NCBI GenBank assembly: GCA_963735005.1
Contig: CAVTJA010000009.1
Location: 46,917 to 110,916, forward strand
Length of the DNA stretch: 64,000 bases
Direction of reading: 5' to 3'
From: WTKG01 sp963735005
Lineage (GTDB): Bacteria > Actinomycetota > Actinomycetes > Actinomycetales > Demequinaceae
Below are positions 1 through 7,032 of the stretch, piece after piece; position 1 is the first letter of the stretch, and each line of letters starts with the position of its first letter. The notes under the pieces were generated by a model. That model worked only from the letters and a program-made list of their open reading frames with translations, made no database searches and was not told where the DNA came from. The position numbers were made by a program, and so were the translations under genes.

Positions 1-1
1 C

Positions 2-76
2 ACCCTGTCCGACGCCTATGCGGCCCTTATCGCTATCGGCGAAGGCGACACATCCACACTGCCCACCTGCTCCTAG
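2..76 (+). CDS. C-terminal end of PDZ/Lon-like (YlbL-type) secreted protease, partial
   Basis: Only the last 24 codons are in the window; the frame opens at the left edge and stops at TAG 74-76. The tail ends in an L-P-T-C-S-like sequence preceded by a short D-A-x-x-A-L-x-x-I-x-x-G helix. As I recall, this is how actinobacterial PDZ-domain S16-like proteins (Rv3194c type) end. Such a gene normally sits directly upstream of the UPF0182 gene, as here (52 bp gap to its GTG). The call rests on tail similarity plus synteny; no catalytic residue is visible in this fragment. Confidence 0.55.
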   Translation, partial: TLSDAYAALIAIGEGDTSTLPTCS

Positions 77-128
77 GTGTGGCAGGCTTGAAAATCCAGT
101 CCCACTCCATCTTCTAAGGACCCTTGTT

Positions 129-3035
129 GTGACTCAGAGCGACGAACGCCGCCCCCGCGCCCCGCGCCCCATTCGCCCGCCCCGGCGCATGTCCCCGCTC
201 GCCATCGCGGGCTGGTCAGTCGCCGGCCTGGTGGTGGTGCTGCTCATCGTCGCCCAGGTGTGGACCGAGGTGATCTGGTACCGGCACCTCGGCTTCGAGC
301 ACGTGTGGCGCACCGAGTGGAGCACCAAGTTGGCGCTGTTCGCCGTGTTCGGCCTGTTCGCCGGCGGCTCAGTGTGGCTGTCGATGTTCATCGCCCGCAA
401 GGCGCGGCCGCGCGTGGGCACCACGGGGCGCAGCCCGGTTGACGCGTACCGCGAGCAGATCCAGCCGCTCGCGCGAGTGGGCACGATCGTCATCTCCGTG
501 GTTCTTGGCCTGGTGTTCGGCCTTGCCGTTGCGTCCCAGTGGCAGACCGTCCTCGCGTGGTGGTACCAGGTGCCGTTCGGCGTCGAGGACGCGCAGTTCC
601 ACCTCGACGCGTCCTTCTTCGTGTTCACACTTCCCGCTTACAACCTGTTCGTCAGCTACGCCCTGTGGCTCGTGCTGCTGTGCGGCGGGCTGTCCGCGTT
701 CGTGCACCTTCTGTACGGCGCCATCACGACGGGCGGGCGCTCGTTCGTCGCCGCCGGGATCGCGCGCTACCAGCTTGCGACTCTCGGCACGCTGCTGATG
801 CTCGTGATCGCGCTGCGCTCGTGGCTCAGCCGCTTCGAGCTGGTGCTCGGGTCTGGCGAGAAGTTCGACGGCGCCAGCTACACCGACGTCAATGCGGTGC
901 TCCCGGCCAGGGGAATCCTCGCTGGCATCGCCGTCGTGGTCGCGCTCAGCTTCCTCGTGGTCATGTTCCGCGCCGACTGGCGCCTGCCAATCGCAGGCGT
1001 GGGCCTCATGGTGCTGTCGTACGTTGCCATCGGCGGGCTTTACCCGTGGATCGTTCAGCGCTTTCAGGTGGGCCCGAACGAGCAGGAGTTCGAGGCCCCG
1101 TACATCCAACGCAACATTGACGCGACGCTCTATGCCTTTGGCCTCAACGACGTCGAGTACACGCCGTACGACGCCCAGACCCGCGCCCTGCCAGGCGCGC
1201 TGCGCGTTGACGCGCAGACCACGGCGTCGATCCGCCTGGTTGACCCCAACATCGTCTCCCCGGCGTTCAAGCAGCTCCAGCAGAACAAGCAGTACTACGA
1301 CTTCGCTGACACGCTTTCGGTGGATCGCTACACGATCAGAGGGGAGACCCGCGACACCGTGATCGCCCTGCGTGAGCTGAACCTCGGGGGCCTGTCCGCT
1401 GACAACCGCAACTGGGTCAACGACCACACCGTATTCACGCATGGCTTTGGCGTCGTCGCTGCGTACGGCAACCAGACGAACGAGGACGGCCAGCCCACCT
1501 TCTTCGAGGGTGGCATCCCGTCGGTTGGCGACCTTGGCACGTACGAGCCGCGCATCTACTTCGCGCCCGGCATGGACGGCTACTCCATCGTGGGCGCCCC
1601 CGAGGGCACAGGGCCGTGGGAGCTCGACTACCCGGACGACAGCTCGCCGAACGGCCAGGTGAACACGACGTACGCGGGCGACGGCGGCCCGCACATCACC
1701 AGCGGGCTCGACAAGCTGTTCTTCTCGATCAAATTCGGCGAGGAGCAGATGCTGTTCTCTGAGCGCGTGACGACGTCTTCGCAGGTGCTGTTCCACCGCG
1801 ACCCGATCGACCGCGTCACTCGCGTGGCGCCTTTCCTTGAGTTCACCGAGACCAGGCCATACCCGGCGGTCGTGGACGGCAGGATCGTCTGGGTCGTTGA
1901 CGCTTACACGACGACGCCGAACTTCCCGTACGCCGGGCAGGTGGCGGTCTCTGACCCTCCCTACATCAAGCAGATCAGCTACGTGCGCAACTCGGTCAAG
2001 GCGACCGTCGACGCGTACGACGGCAAGGTCAAGCTGTACGCATGGGACCCCCAGGACCCGATCCTGCAGACGTGGATGAAGGTCTACCCGGACTCGTTCA
2101 CGTCGGTGTCCGACATCTCCTCCGAGTTGATGAGCCACCTTCGCTACCCGGAGTTCCTGTTCGAGCTTCAGCGCACCCAACTGTCGAAGTATCACGTGAC
2201 CGACGCCGCGTCGTACTTCTCCAGCCAGGACTTCTGGCGGGTGCCGAGCGACCCGACGGTGCGAAATGGCCGCGAGCAGCCGCCGTACTACCTGTCGCTG
2301 CAGATGCCCGGGCAGGACAAGCCGGTGTTCTCGCTGAGCTCGACATTCATCCCCGGCGGCAACTCCGACCGCAACGTGCTCACCGGATTCCTTGCGGCGA
2401 ACTCAGAGCCAGGCAACGTCGCGGGTAAGCCCGACCCGAACTACGGCCACCTCCAGGTGTTGGAGCTGCCGCGTGACTCGACGGTGCCCGGCCCCGGCCA
2501 GGTGCAGAACAACTTCAACTCCAAGCCCGAGGCTCAAAACGTCCTCAACCTGCTGCGGCAGGGAGACTCGGAGACCATCTCCGGAAACCTCCTGACGCTT
2601 CCCGTTGGCGACGGTTTGCTCTACGTGCAGCCGGTCTACGTGCAGTCGTCGAGCAAGTCGGGTGGCACGCAGTTCCCGCTGCTGCGCAAGGTATTCGTGG
2701 CGTTCGGCGACTCCGTCGGGTTCGCGGACACGCTTGATGAGGCCCTCGACCAGGTGTTCGCGAGCCCGACCGTGCCCACGGAGCCGACGGTTCCGACCGA
2801 GCCGACCGTGCCGACCGAACCGGTTGACCCGACCGACCCCGTCGCGTTGGCGCGCGCGGACCTGCAGAACGCATTGTCCGCCGCCAAGGCCGCGCTTGAC
2901 GCGGGACAGGCCGCGCTGGCCGACGGCGACTTCGCGGGCTACGGCGAGCAGCAGGACAAGCTCGCGGCGGCCCTCCAGGACGCCATCGACGCGGAGGCGC
3001 GGCTTGAGGCGGCGGAGGCCGCAGCTGCCAAGTAG
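129..3035 (+). CDS. UPF0182 family large membrane protein
   Basis: 968-residue protein of the UPF0182 family (Rv3193c type), function unknown. The first ~330 residues hold about seven hydrophobic segments. A long hydrophilic, presumably extracytoplasmic domain follows (residues ~340-870, many Y/D/P and N-G turns). The tail carries three T-V-P-T-E-P repeats (residues ~881-898) and an Ala/Glu/Asp-rich helix that looks like a coiled coil. I chose GTG 129 (V-T-Q-S-D-E) because AAGGA lies at 116-120 with 8-bp spacing; the longer ATG start at 18 would run through the stop region of the upstream gene and lacks a Shine-Dalgarno. It follows a PDZ-protease tail, the usual actinobacterial pairing. Family assignment is firm; role is not known. 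Confidence 0.93.
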   Translation: MTQSDERRPRAPRPIRPPRRMSPLAIAGWSVAGLVVVLLIVAQVWTEVIWYRHLGFEHVWRTEWSTKLALFAVFGLFAGGSVWLSMFIARKARPRVGTTGRSPVDAYREQIQPLARVGTIVISVVLGLVFGLAVASQWQTVLAWWYQVPFGVEDAQFHLDASFFVFTLPAYNLFVSYALWLVLLCGGLSAFVHLLYGAITTGGRSFVAAGIARYQLATLGTLLMLVIALRSWLSRFELVLGSGEKFDGASYTDVNAVLPARGILAGIAVVVALSFLVVMFRADWRLPIAGVGLMVLSYVAIGGLYPWIVQRFQVGPNEQEFEAPYIQRNIDATLYAFGLNDVEYTPYDAQTRALPGALRVDAQTTASIRLVDPNIVSPAFKQLQQNKQYYDFADTLSVDRYTIRGETRDTVIALRELNLGGLSADNRNWVNDHTVFTHGFGVVAAYGNQTNEDGQPTFFEGGIPSVGDLGTYEPRIYFAPGMDGYSIVGAPEGTGPWELDYPDDSSPNGQVNTTYAGDGGPHITSGLDKLFFSIKFGEEQMLFSERVTTSSQVLFHRDPIDRVTRVAPFLEFTETRPYPAVVDGRIVWVVDAYTTTPNFPYAGQVAVSDPPYIKQISYVRNSVKATVDAYDGKVKLYAWDPQDPILQTWMKVYPDSFTSVSDISSELMSHLRYPEFLFELQRTQLSKYHVTDAASYFSSQDFWRVPSDPTVRNGREQPPYYLSLQMPGQDKPVFSLSSTFIPGGNSDRNVLTGFLAANSEPGNVAGKPDPNYGHLQVLELPRDSTVPGPGQVQNNFNSKPEAQNVLNLLRQGDSETISGNLLTLPVGDGLLYVQPVYVQSSSKSGGTQFPLLRKVFVAFGDSVGFADTLDEALDQVFASPTVPTEPTVPTEPTVPTEPVDPTDPVALARADLQNALSAAKAALDAGQAALADGDFAGYGEQQDKLAAALQDAIDAEARLEAAEAAAAK
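2769..2840 (+). repeat. 18-nt in-frame repeat coding T-V-P-T-E-P
   Basis: Three consecutive 18-nt units (2769-2786, 2787-2804, 2805-2822) encode T-V-P-T-E-P, followed by a degenerate V-D-P-T-D-P unit. It forms a proline-rich linker between the extracytoplasmic domain and the C-terminal helix of the UPF0182 protein. Copy number in such units can vary by slippage. Confidence 0.85.
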
Positions 3036-3049
3036 GGGTTCAGACGCGA

Positions 3050-3088
3050 AAGCGGCGGGCCGGGCGTGTGGCGCCCGACCCGCCGCTT
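3050..3088. terminator. Hairpin terminator between convergent genes
   Basis: A 10-bp stem (3050-3059 with 3079-3088) continues, after a small internal loop, as a 5-bp GGGCG/CGCCC stem closed by TGTGG. It lies in the 58-bp gap between the convergent UPF0182 and DUF4328 genes, so it can serve both. There is no T-tract, which is common for actinobacterial terminators. Confidence 0.7.
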
Positions 3089-3093
3089 CGTCG

Positions 3094-3789
3094 TTAGCCC
3101 GCGATGTTCTCGGGGGTGTCCGCCAGGTGGCGGTCGTTAATGTCCTTGAGTAGCTTCGCGAGGAACACGAAGGAAATGACAAGCAAGGCCGACAGGAGGT
3201 GCGCCAGGTTGACGGTGGTTGTGAGCTGAGAGTCGGTGAGCACGACCTTGTCCGCGTTTTTCGACACGGCGTCGTATGTCGCGCCGACGAGGAAGAAGAT
3301 GAATCCCCATCCGACGGTCCAGTACGCGCACCAGGCGATCCACCACGGCCACAGCGCCCAGCTGCGCACGCGCTTGTTGAGGCCGTTCATGTAGATCGCG
3401 GGTAGCACGTAATTCGCCAGCGGCACGAACCATCCGAACCACGCCCAAATCCAATGCAGTGGCTGTGCTTGGCCGCGTGAGACCAGGTTCTTGTGGACGG
3501 CCACCATCCACAGCGACAGCGTGATAAACGCGCCGACTAGAAGCAGATCCCCGAGGATGCTCAGGGGGGTGTTTGAGCTGGCGGGGCTAGCGGACTGCTG
3601 GCCATTTTCCAATGCCTGGCGCAAGCTCTCTTTGTCTTGGGTGAAGGAGCTGACGAGGGTGATCACGGACATGGCGCCGGTGAGGGCGATCGTGGCCCAC
3701 ATGAGCCCGGTGGGAGCAACTGGAGTCCAGCCGGTGACGAAGCCGCCGGGGGGCGGCGGTGCGGGGAAATCTTGAGGTGTTGATGTCAT
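3094..3789 (-). CDS. DUF4328 domain-containing membrane protein
   Basis: 231 residues. A proline/glycine-rich cytoplasmic N-terminus (~20 residues, F-P-A-P-P-P-P-G) is followed by about five or six hydrophobic segments. The aromatic-rich W-I-W-A-W-F-G-W-F-V-P-L-A-N-Y motif near the middle is the signature I recognise for DUF4328. Function is unknown; the family is common in actinobacteria as stand-alone membrane proteins. The start ATG 3789 is exactly 6 bp from a TACGTT -10 box, so the mRNA is probably leaderless. Transcribed convergently with UPF0182. Confidence 0.8.
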   Translation of the reverse strand: MTSTPQDFPAPPPPGGFVTGWTPVAPTGLMWATIALTGAMSVITLVSSFTQDKESLRQALENGQQSASPASSNTPLSILGDLLLVGAFITLSLWMVAVHKNLVSRGQAQPLHWIWAWFGWFVPLANYVLPAIYMNGLNKRVRSWALWPWWIAWCAYWTVGWGFIFFLVGATYDAVSKNADKVVLTDSQLTTTVNLAHLLSALLVISFVFLAKLLKDINDRHLADTPENIAG

Positions 3790-3795
3790 GCACCA

Positions 3796-3801
3796 AACGT
3801 A
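3796..3801 (-). promoter_or_regulatory. -10 box (TACGTT) of DUF4328 gene, leaderless
   Basis: On the minus strand TACGTT is followed by 6 bp and then the ATG at 3789, so the predicted transcription start coincides with the start codon. Confidence 0.55.
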
Positions 3802-3840
3802 GCGCGCCTGCGCGAATCCTGTCCGATGGTTGGCGCCGAT

Positions 3841-3869
3841 TTGGATGGCCGCGCGACGTCACGTAGAGT
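3841..3869 (+). promoter_or_regulatory. Vegetative promoter of tRNA-fMet
   Basis: TTGGAT (3841-3846), 17-bp spacer, TAGAGT (3864-3869): near-consensus -35/-10 spacing for the housekeeping sigma factor, placing the start about 5 bp before the mature tRNA. Confidence 0.6.
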
Positions 3870-3880
3870 AGGCGGGCCGA

Positions 3881-3954
3881 CGCGGGGTGGAGCAGCTCGG
3901 TAGCTCGCCGGGCTCATAACCCGGAGGTCGCAGGTTCAAATCCTGTCCCCGCTA
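3881..3954 (+). tRNA. Initiator tRNA-Met (anticodon CAT)
   Basis: 74 nt fold into a complete cloverleaf with CAT anticodon at 3915-3917. Two features mark it as the initiator: position 1 (C) does not pair with position 72 (T), and the anticodon stem ends in three G:C pairs next to the loop. The T-arm GGTTCAAATCC is canonical. CCA is not encoded; CTA follows. A promoter and an intrinsic terminator bracket it, so it is a single-gene unit. Confidence 0.95.
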
Positions 3955-3962
3955 CTAGCGAA

Positions 3963-3992
3963 GGGCCCTGGCCATTGGCCGGGGCCCTTTTT
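3963..3992 (+). terminator. Rho-independent terminator after tRNA-fMet
   Basis: A perfect 11-bp stem (3963-3973 with 3977-3987, one T-G wobble, ATT loop) is followed by five T residues (3988-3992), immediately downstream of the tRNA gene. Confidence 0.9.
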
Positions 3993-4038
3993 CATGCCCG
4001 GACGCGGGCGCGTTTGCCGCGCCGACATCTGCGCCGGA

Positions 4039-4044
4039 TAGCCT
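4039..4044 (+). promoter_or_regulatory. -10 box (TAGCCT), leaderless APC permease gene
   Basis: TAGCCT then 6 bp then ATG 4051. The surrounding sequence GCGCCGGATA(G/A)CCTCGTG is almost identical to that before the glycosyltransferase gene at 21517. Confidence 0.55.
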
Positions 4045-4050
4045 CGTGGC

Positions 4051-5346
4051 ATGGCAGCCAAGCGCGTCGTGGGTGTAGTCGGGGCCGTGGGTATCGGGCT
4101 TGGCTCGATGCTGGGCGCGGGAGTCTTCGTCATCTGGCCGGCCGTGATCCTTGCCGGCGCCTGGGCCGTGCCGGCCATCGTCGCCGCAGGGCTCGTCGCG
4201 CTCGCGAACGCGCTGTCGACCGCGCAGCTCGCGGCACGCTATCCGGTCGCCGGAGGGGCGTACGCGTATGCCCGCGCGGAGCTGTCGCCGGACTGGGGGA
4301 GGGTTGCCGGCTGGAGCTTCGTCGTGGGCAAGAGCGCGTCGGTGGCGGTGGGTGCCCTGGTGGTGGGCGCAGGCGTCTGGCCCGAGCATGCGGCGTGGGT
4401 GGCGGCCGCGGTGATCATCGTGTCGTGGGCGCTCAACGCGGGCGGCATTACCCGCACCTCGGCGGCTGCCACGGGTGTGGCCACGGTGGTCATCCTGGGG
4501 CTGGTGGCGGCGATCGCGGCCGCGTGGGCTCACCCGCACCCGGAGTTTGAGGCCGCGTCGGCGCCGGTCGCCCTGCCCGGCGCCGCGATTGCTGCTGCTG
4601 CGGCTGCATTCTTCGCTTTCGCCGGTTACGCGCGCATCGCGACGCTCGGCGAAGAGGTCAAAGACCCCGCACGCACCATCCCGCGCGCGATCCTGGTGGC
4701 GCTAGCGGGCGTCATCACGCTCTACGTCGCGCTCGCGGTGACATTCGCCGCGCGGGTCGGCTACGGCGGACTCTTCACAGCAGCGGCAGACGGCGCTGGC
4801 GTTGCGCGAACGGACCCCATCGCCGCGCTTGTCGAGGGTGCCGGCGTCGCGGGCGGGCCGGTGCGCGCGCTCGCGGTCGTGGCCGGCTTTGGCGCGGTGC
4901 TCGCGCTCACCGCGGGCGCGGGCCGCACCCTCATGGCGATGGCGCGCAACCGCGACGCCCCGCCGCCGCTCGCAGTGGTGGGCCGGTCAGGGGCGCCGTG
5001 GCGCGCGGAACTCGTGATCGCGGCCGCGGGGGTCGCGCTCGTGGCGGTAGGGGGGACTGCGCTTGAGGCGCTCGCCGTGTCCGTCCTCACGGTGCTGACC
5101 TATTACGCCATCGCCAACGCCGCCGCCATCGCCCAACGCCGCGCGCGCCGGGTGGCAACCATCGGCGCACCTGTGTGGGTGAGCGTCTTCGGCATCGTCG
5201 GTTCGGCGGGGCTCGCGGCTGCGGTGGCGACCGAGCACTCGCGCGGGATCGTGTGGGCGATCGCCGCCTACCTGCTGGCGGCGATAGTCATGCTGGTGCG
5301 CTGGCGGCGCAGGCGGGCTGTCGACGGGCGGCAACAGTCGGAATGA
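4051..5346 (+). CDS. APC-superfamily amino acid permease
   Basis: 431 residues with about twelve hydrophobic segments. The first segment contains G-S-M-L-G-A-G-V-F, the unwound substrate-binding loop of TM1 in amino acid/polyamine/organocation transporters. A further family motif, E-x-V-K-D-P-A-R-T-I-P-R-A-I, occurs near residue 205. It probably imports or exchanges amino acids or amines; specificity cannot be read. It ends in a basic R-W-R-R-R-R cytoplasmic tail. No Shine-Dalgarno precedes ATG 4051, but a -10 box lies 6 bp upstream, arguing for a leaderless message. DUF427 follows 68 bp downstream. Confidence 0.85.
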   Translation: MAAKRVVGVVGAVGIGLGSMLGAGVFVIWPAVILAGAWAVPAIVAAGLVALANALSTAQLAARYPVAGGAYAYARAELSPDWGRVAGWSFVVGKSASVAVGALVVGAGVWPEHAAWVAAAVIIVSWALNAGGITRTSAAATGVATVVILGLVAAIAAAWAHPHPEFEAASAPVALPGAAIAAAAAAFFAFAGYARIATLGEEVKDPARTIPRAILVALAGVITLYVALAVTFAARVGYGGLFTAAADGAGVARTDPIAALVEGAGVAGGPVRALAVVAGFGAVLALTAGAGRTLMAMARNRDAPPPLAVVGRSGAPWRAELVIAAAGVALVAVGGTALEALAVSVLTVLTYYAIANAAAIAQRRARRVATIGAPVWVSVFGIVGSAGLAAAVATEHSRGIVWAIAAYLLAAIVMLVRWRRRRAVDGRQQSE

Positions 5347-5414
5347 CTGGGGCTCGCGCCGCGTTGTGGAATGTATCGCGACGCCTCGAGCGCCCACGTC
5401 AAGGAGAAGAGCAC

Positions 5415-5696
5415 ATGAAGGCCATCTGGAACGGCGCCGTCATCGCCGAGTCTGAGGACACGGTGATCGTCGAGGGAAATCACTACTTCCCCCGCGACTC
5501 GATCAAGCCCGAGTACTTCCAGGATTCCGACCTTGCCAGCGTCTGCCACTGGAAGGGCGACGCGTCGTACTTCGACGTCGTTGTCGACGGCGAGGTCAAC
5601 AAGGACGCCGCGTGGTACTACGCGTCCCCCAAGCCGCGCGCGGAACACATCGCTGGCCACGTGGCCTTCTGGCGCGGCGTCACCGTGCAGCCGTAA
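5415..5696 (+). CDS. DUF427 domain-containing protein
   Basis: 93 residues, a small soluble beta-rich protein matching DUF427 from start to end (K-A-I-W-N-G-x-V-I-A near the N-terminus, then N-H-Y-F-P, and W-Y-Y-x-x-P-K/R-x-x-A-x-x-I near the C-terminus). Biochemical role unknown. ATG 5415 has AAGGAGAAG 9-14 bp upstream. The upstream open frame in the same phase is unrelated in character and was not used. Confidence 0.85.
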   Translation: MKAIWNGAVIAESEDTVIVEGNHYFPRDSIKPEYFQDSDLASVCHWKGDASYFDVVVDGEVNKDAAWYYASPKPRAEHIAGHVAFWRGVTVQP

Positions 5697-5707
5697 CCGA
5701 AGCGGAC

Positions 5708-6082
5708 TTACGTAAGTAGGTCGCCAAGCACGGTGAAGCCCAGCCATGCGCCCGCGAGTCCCACGGCGAGCGTTGCAATCAGGTAGCCGAATGCGTGCGG
5801 GCGCATGTTTGTCCGCCACAGCCGCGCGGCGTCGACCGCAAGCGTCGAGAACGTGGTCAACCCGCCCGCGAGCCCCGCTCCCAGCGCCGTGGACCATTCG
5901 CCGTCGAGCGCCCCGGCCTCGGCAGCGGCGACGGTCGCTCCGAGTAGCGCACTTCCCGCCGCGTTGACGATCAGGGTTCCCGTGGGGAAGGTGTGGTGCT
6001 TGGTCGCGTGTGCCGCCGCGAGGCGAGCCATCGATCCCAACCCGCCGCCGATCGCGACGCCAAGCAGGAGTAGCGGGCTCAC
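5708..6082 (-). CDS. crcB: CrcB-family fluoride channel subunit (second of pair)
   Basis: 124 residues, four membrane segments. CrcB/Fluc proteins are dual-topology fluoride export channels that work as dimers. The conserved G-G-L-T-T-F-S-T segment (central Na+/Phe-box break) is present, as is the R-near-TM1 pattern G-S-M-A-R. GTG 6082 overlaps the stop of the upstream crcB paralogue by 4 bp (GTGA), so both are co-translated. In Gram-positive bacteria paired crcB genes typically make a heterodimer with opposite subunit orientation. No fluoride riboswitch was seen upstream of the pair. Confidence 0.9.
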   Translation of the reverse strand: MSPLLLLGVAIGGGLGSMARLAAAHATKHHTFPTGTLIVNAAGSALLGATVAAAEAGALDGEWSTALGAGLAGGLTTFSTLAVDAARLWRTNMRPHAFGYLIATLAVGLAGAWLGFTVLGDLLT

Positions 6083-6483
6083 GGTGCCACCTCCGGCTCG
6101 CGCCCGCGCTGCGCCCAGGCCCAGCCGGTCGCGGCCGCCGGAACGGCTATCAGCAGGGTAGCCACGAGCGTCGCGATGGCGGCCGTGGTGTTGGCGTCCA
6201 CGGCGAGGCTCGCAGCGGCGGCGGCGCTGTAGGTGGTGAAGCCGCCCAAGAGGCCAGGGCCGATCGCCGGGTACCAGGCGGGCTCGTCGCGGTGTTCCGC
6301 CCACCCCACCAGCAAGCCGAGCGCGGCGGAGCCGAGGACGTTGATGACGACGATCTCCCACGCGATGCCTCCGGCGCCGGACGGGATGGCGGTGTCGATG
6401 CCCCACCGAATCGATGCTCCGACGGCGCCGCCGAGTGCGACGAGCGCGTACGTTGCTGGGAGTCTCACGAGCGGGCGAGCCAT
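6079..6483 (-). CDS. crcB: CrcB-family fluoride channel subunit (first of pair)
   Basis: 134 residues, four membrane segments, with the family motif G-G-F-T-T-Y-S-A and G-A-S-I-R-W in TM1. It pairs with the overlapping downstream paralogue to form the expected heterodimeric fluoride channel. ATG 6483 lies 19 bp inside the 3' end of the DUF2505 gene, so the three genes are one transcriptional unit. The first ten residues are poorly conserved in such proteins, so a slightly later start is possible. Confidence 0.88.
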   Translation of the reverse strand: MARPLVRLPATYALVALGGAVGASIRWGIDTAIPSGAGGIAWEIVVINVLGSAALGLLVGWAEHRDEPAWYPAIGPGLLGGFTTYSAAAAASLAVDANTTAAIATLVATLLIAVPAAATGWAWAQRGREPEVAP

Positions 6484-6971
6484 TCGTCTGCCGCTTCGAA
6501 CTCCGCTTCGAGCCCGCGCGCGAGGGCGTCGGAGACGGCGCCCACCACCATTTGCTGCAGGAACGGCACAGACGCCGACACCGTGGCGTCGTACGTCATG
6601 AGGCTGCCGTCGCCGTCGGGCTCCACAGTGATGGTGCCCGACGCGCGCGCGGGCGCGCCGATGATCTCTACCGCGAACGTTGCGGCGCGGGCGTCGTCGT
6701 CTTCCGCATCTGCAGGCTCCCAGGCTTCCGTGTAACGCACACCGAGGGTCTCGCCGAGCAGTCCGCGGAATTCCGCCTGGATGTCGCTCGTGGGCATCGT
6801 GCGGCGGATGGCGAGCGTGAAGGCGCCCAGTGGTGGCTTGCCGTCGAGCACGACGTCCGTCGATAGCGCGCCCGTGGCGGTTGCGCGCGCGTGCGCGAAG
6901 TCGGTGTCGGCGTACATCGCGACCACCTCTGCGGGCGTCGCAGCGAAGTGGTGTTCGAAGTGCTGTTGCAT
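6465..6971 (-). CDS. DUF2505 domain-containing protein (SRPBCC-like)
   Basis: 168 residues resembling the DUF2505 family, small actinobacterial proteins with a START/SRPBCC-like ligand-binding fold. The family start H-x-F/H-x-x-x-P-A-E-V-V-x-M-Y is present, and the C-terminus (residues ~110-165) has the predicted amphipathic helix that caps the fold. Ligand unknown. ATG 6971 (M-Q-Q-H-F) has GGGGGA 5 bp upstream; the longer in-frame ATG at 7052 would overlap the promoter of the divergent kinase gene. It is the first gene of the unit with two crcB genes. Confidence 0.75.
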   Translation of the reverse strand: MQQHFEHHFAATPAEVVAMYADTDFAHARATATGALSTDVVLDGKPPLGAFTLAIRRTMPTSDIQAEFRGLLGETLGVRYTEAWEPADAEDDDARAATFAVEIIGAPARASGTITVEPDGDGSLMTYDATVSASVPFLQQMVVGAVSDALARGLEAEFEAADEWLARS

Positions 6972-6996
6972 GGAGTCCCCCGGAGCGTCGCCCACC

Positions 6997-7002
6997 AGAT
7001 TA
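6997..7002 (-). promoter_or_regulatory. -10 box (TAATCT) of DUF2505-crcB unit
   Basis: TAATCT on the minus strand, placing a start near 6990 and leaving a ~20-nt leader with a Shine-Dalgarno. It is back to back with the promoter of the divergent kinase gene. Confidence 0.4.
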
Positions 7003-7020
7003 CCGCTTCGCGGCGGGGCA

Positions 7021-7026
7021 TAGGCT
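7021..7026 (+). promoter_or_regulatory. -10 box (TAGGCT) of pdtaS-like gene, leaderless
   Basis: TAGGCT, 6 bp, ATG 7033. An alternative in-frame ATG at 7027 would fall inside the spacer, so the promoter favours 7033 as the real start. Confidence 0.55.
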
Positions 7027-7032
7027 ATGCGC

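Noticed and set aside
369..2195. 608-codon minus-strand open frame within the UPF0182 gene
   Set aside because: Antisense shadow with Arg/Val/His-rich low-complexity translation; UPF0182 is intact on the plus strand.
6484..7032. Fluoride riboswitch upstream of the crcB pair
   Set aside because: The pair begins inside the DUF2505 gene and no fluoride aptamer consensus was found in the upstream promoter region.
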